64,000 bases of DNA from Leptolyngbya sp. KIOST-1. Its GTDB lineage: Bacteria > Cyanobacteriota > Cyanobacteriia > Phormidesmidales > Phormidesmidaceae. Under the pieces are notes generated by a model, which saw nothing but the letters and a program-made list of their open reading frames with translations, did not search any database and was not told where the DNA came from. The translations under genes were made by a program, and so were the position numbers. The number at the start of each line of letters is the position of its first letter. Positions within the stretch are counted from its first letter, which is position 1. Shown one piece after another: positions 62,610-64,000 of the stretch. The stretch spans positions 1,550,001 to 1,614,000 of the forward strand of contig NZ_JQFA01000004.1 in NCBI RefSeq assembly GCF_000763385.1, in the 5' to 3' direction.

Positions 62610-62631
62610 TTTCTAGCAAATTTCTAGCAAA
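62610..62631. repeat. 11-nt perfect tandem duplication before the antitoxin gene
   Basis: TTTCTAGCAAA is present twice in direct tandem upstream of the antitoxin start. Confidence 0.88.
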
Positions 62632-62643
62632 CCTAAATGTCGA

Positions 62644-62934
62644 ATGCCGAACGTCATGGGTACTGAAACAATTACGCTGGAAGTGTCACAAGATGTGCTG
62701 GCCGCTCTAAAGATGGGGGCAACTGATTTAGGCGATCGGATTCGGCTACTGGCTGCGATCGCTTTTTTCCAAGAGAAGCAGCTGTCCCTGGGTAAAGCCG
62801 CAGAATTGGCAGGCTTGAACCGCTTGGCCTTTATGGATCTCTTGGCTCAGAGAGGAATTGTCGCCTTTGACTATGATGAGTCTGCCCTCAGCACCGATTT
62901 AGCGGGTATCGCCGAGCTTGTAGGCGATGGCTAG
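62644..62934 (+). CDS. UPF0175-family antitoxin-like protein
   Basis: A 96-residue protein with LGKAAELAGLNRLAFMDLLAQRGI, a helix-turn-helix-like stretch typical of UPF0175, and a C-terminal acidic DYDESALSTDL that usually contacts the toxin. An ATG at 62656 would give a slightly shorter form beginning MGTETITLEVSQ. No good ribosome site distinguishes the two. The end of the gene overlaps the toxin start by eight bases, the usual coupling for this type II toxin-antitoxin pair. The antitoxin itself looks intact. Confidence 0.85.
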   Translation: MPNVMGTETITLEVSQDVLAALKMGATDLGDRIRLLAAIAFFQEKQLSLGKAAELAGLNRLAFMDLLAQRGIVAFDYDESALSTDLAGIAELVGDG

Positions 62935-63428
62935 CATTATTAGTAATGCCACACCGTAATGCCACACCACTTATTGCGTTCGCCCGCATTGGTAAGCTTT
63001 CGCTTCTGCAAGATGTTGTTAAGCAATTGGTGATCCCAAATGCCGTAGCTGAAGAAGTGACAAACTATCAAGGCCCGGCATTGGGTCAAGTTAGTTTGGC
63101 CAAAGAAACCTGGATTCGGGTGGAAAGGCTGCAATCTGAAAGGCAGGTGCGGCTACTGTTACCTACCCTAGACCGCGGGGAAGCTGAGGTGATTGCCCTG
63201 GCCCTGGAACGGTAGGCATCCCTGGTGCTAATGGATGAATTGACGGGGCGTAAGGTTGCTGAATCGTTGCAAATTAAGGTGACGGGCTCAGTAGGTTTAT
63301 TAATTCAGGCAAAACAGCAGGGGAAAATTGAGGCGGTTAAGCCTTTACTAGATGCAATGCAAGCGGCAGGAATATACTTCAGTCAGCGGTTCATAGCAGC
63401 TGTTCTCCAGTATGTCCATGAGTCATAG
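62927..63428 (+). pseudogene. Disrupted DUF3368 PIN-like toxin gene
   Basis: The intact form can be rebuilt: ATG at 62927 giving MASIISNATPLIAFARIGKL, then continuing to a stop at 63426-63428. Two lesions break it. First, 13 bases (GTAATGCCACACC) are duplicated in tandem at 62943-62968, which shifts the frame after codon 9; deleting one copy restores the frame exactly. Second, an in-frame TAG at 63213-63215 interrupts LALER-ASLVLMDE, where a Gln (CAG) is expected. PIN-like acidic residues (VAEEV, DRGEAEVIALA, MDE) are still readable. The partner UPF0175 antitoxin is intact. Confidence 0.85.
62943..62968. repeat. 13-nt tandem duplication (frameshifting)
   Basis: GTAATGCCACACC at 62943-62955 is repeated at 62956-62968 with no change. 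Confidence 0.95.
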
Positions 63429-63510
63429 GCAGGTATGCCAGAGGCGGAGCGCCTGCAAGCTAGCTCTGTTCTCTAGTGCGATCGCGCGCCGAACCCTGCT
63501 GACCAGGTGC

Positions 63511-64000
63511 TCACTGCAACACTGATTCGAGCTGGTGCTGTTCCCAGAGGTTGCGGTAGAGGCCAGGCCGCTGGACCAGGTCGCGGTGGCGGCCCTGCTG
63601 CACAATCCGGCCCCGGTCCATGACAAAGATGCGATCGGCGGTGGCGGCGGCGGACATCTGGTGGGAGATAAACAGCACCGTTTTCTGCTGGGTGCCCGCC
63701 GCCAGTTCCTTGAGAATGGCGGTGGCGGTGCGGTTGTCCACGCTGGAGAGGGCGTCGTCGAGTACCAGAATGGGGGCATCGACCACCAGGGCGCGGGCCA
63801 GGGCGGTGCGCTGGCGCTGGCCACCGGAGAGGGTAATGCCCCGCTCCCCGACAATGGTGCTGTACTGCTGGGGAAAGTTGGCGATCTCTTCGTCCATCTG
63901 CGCCTGTTTGGCGGCGTACTGCACCTCGGGGAACTCCATGGTGGGTTCGCCGTAGCGGATGTTGTTTTGAATGCTGGTGCTAAACAGGAAGCTGTCCTGG
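63511..64000 (-). CDS. ABC exporter ATPase, C-terminal part (start outside window)
   Basis: The C-terminal nucleotide-binding domain of a fused ABC exporter, the rest beyond the right edge. It reads SFLFSTSIQNNIRYGEP, then MEFPEVQYAAKQAQMDEEI, GERGITLSGGQRQR (signature), and Walker B ILVLDDALSSVD, where the second acid is Asp instead of Glu. This Asp is usual in one half of heterodimeric exporters of the MdlB/TM287 kind. FISHQMSAAATADRIFVMDRGRIV is the switch-His and final strand. It ends about 80 bases from the toxin remnant and is convergent with it. Confidence 0.93.
   Translation of the reverse strand, partial: QDSFLFSTSIQNNIRYGEPTMEFPEVQYAAKQAQMDEEIANFPQQYSTIVGERGITLSGGQRQRTALARALVVDAPILVLDDALSSVDNRTATAILKELAAGTQQKTVLFISHQMSAAATADRIFVMDRGRIVQQGRHRDLVQRPGLYRNLWEQHQLESVLQ

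Noticed and set aside
1-64000. tRNA genes, rRNA, complete insertion sequences or prophage genes
   Set aside because: Gene-free stretches were read for T-loop sequences (GGTTCRA), transposase frames and phage genes; none was convincing.

Overview
This 64 kb window is a chromosomal stretch of a cyanobacterium. The evidence is the high density of GCGATCGC-type octamers (the cyanobacterial HIP1 motif) on both strands, a cyAbrB-type regulator, a nitrate-reductase-associated family protein, an MCE/Mla-type lipid-transport pair, many intergenic repeats of cyanobacterial style, and GC-rich coding DNA. A filamentous Leptolyngbya/Nodosilinea-like organism is a guess from gene content and base composition. 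Most of the window is ordinary core and signalling content. No rRNA, tRNA, CRISPR array, prophage or complete insertion sequence was found.

Layout. 1-9 kb: the start of pyruvate kinase (cut by the window edge), a very large CBS/GAF/PAS/GGDEF/EAL protein, and two tandem dynamin-like GTPases with DUF697-type membrane tails. 9-16 kb: a membrane-tethered Ser/Thr kinase with PPC-type sensor domains, a BioD-type enzyme, a large secreted protein of unknown function, a Nudix hydrolase and a 60-residue protein with a good terminator. 16-22.6 kb: YvcK/CofD-like protein divergent from an ABC ATPase plus MCE protein (lipid transport), a nitrate-reductase-associated protein and an alpha/beta hydrolase. 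22.6-31 kb: glycogen phosphorylase, an NAD(P)-binding protein, a beta-propeller, a J-domain protein and a hybrid histidine kinase. 31-35 kb: a gene-poor, repeat-rich stretch with a structured-RNA candidate, cyAbrB, phosphoglycerate mutase and two small unknown proteins. 35-44.5 kb: a 1235-residue membrane/hydrolase protein overlapping a PHP phosphoesterase, two unknown proteins, ndk, the mtnB-mtnD-mtnC methionine-salvage group and a CheY-like regulator. 45-54.6 kb: a chemosensory cluster, transcribed cheB, pentapeptide-repeat protein, cheR-TPR, double cheW, MCP, cheA hybrid. 54.8-64 kb: a fused CobA-HemD, coaE, an N6-methyltransferase-like protein without its catalytic motif, a START-like protein, a methyltransferase, a HAD phosphatase, a TVP38 membrane protein, a broken toxin-antitoxin pair and the end of an ABC exporter.

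How the genes fit together. mtnB/mtnD/mtnC cover consecutive steps of methionine salvage. The ABC ATPase and MCE protein are two parts of one phospholipid transporter whose permease is not here. The che cluster is a nearly complete pathway in which the response regulator is fused to CheA. CobA-HemD makes siroheme and corrinoid precursors.

The most unusual items are an orphan structured RNA at about 31.18-31.42 kb that resembles the HEARO/omega-RNA of IscB elements, the methyltransferase-like protein with a replaced NPPY motif, a toxin gene with two independent lesions, octamer repeats inside coding linkers, several short tandem duplications at gene ends, and at least three families of small inverted-repeat elements, one of which abuts stop codons. 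All family assignments are from reading motifs by eye; no database search was run.
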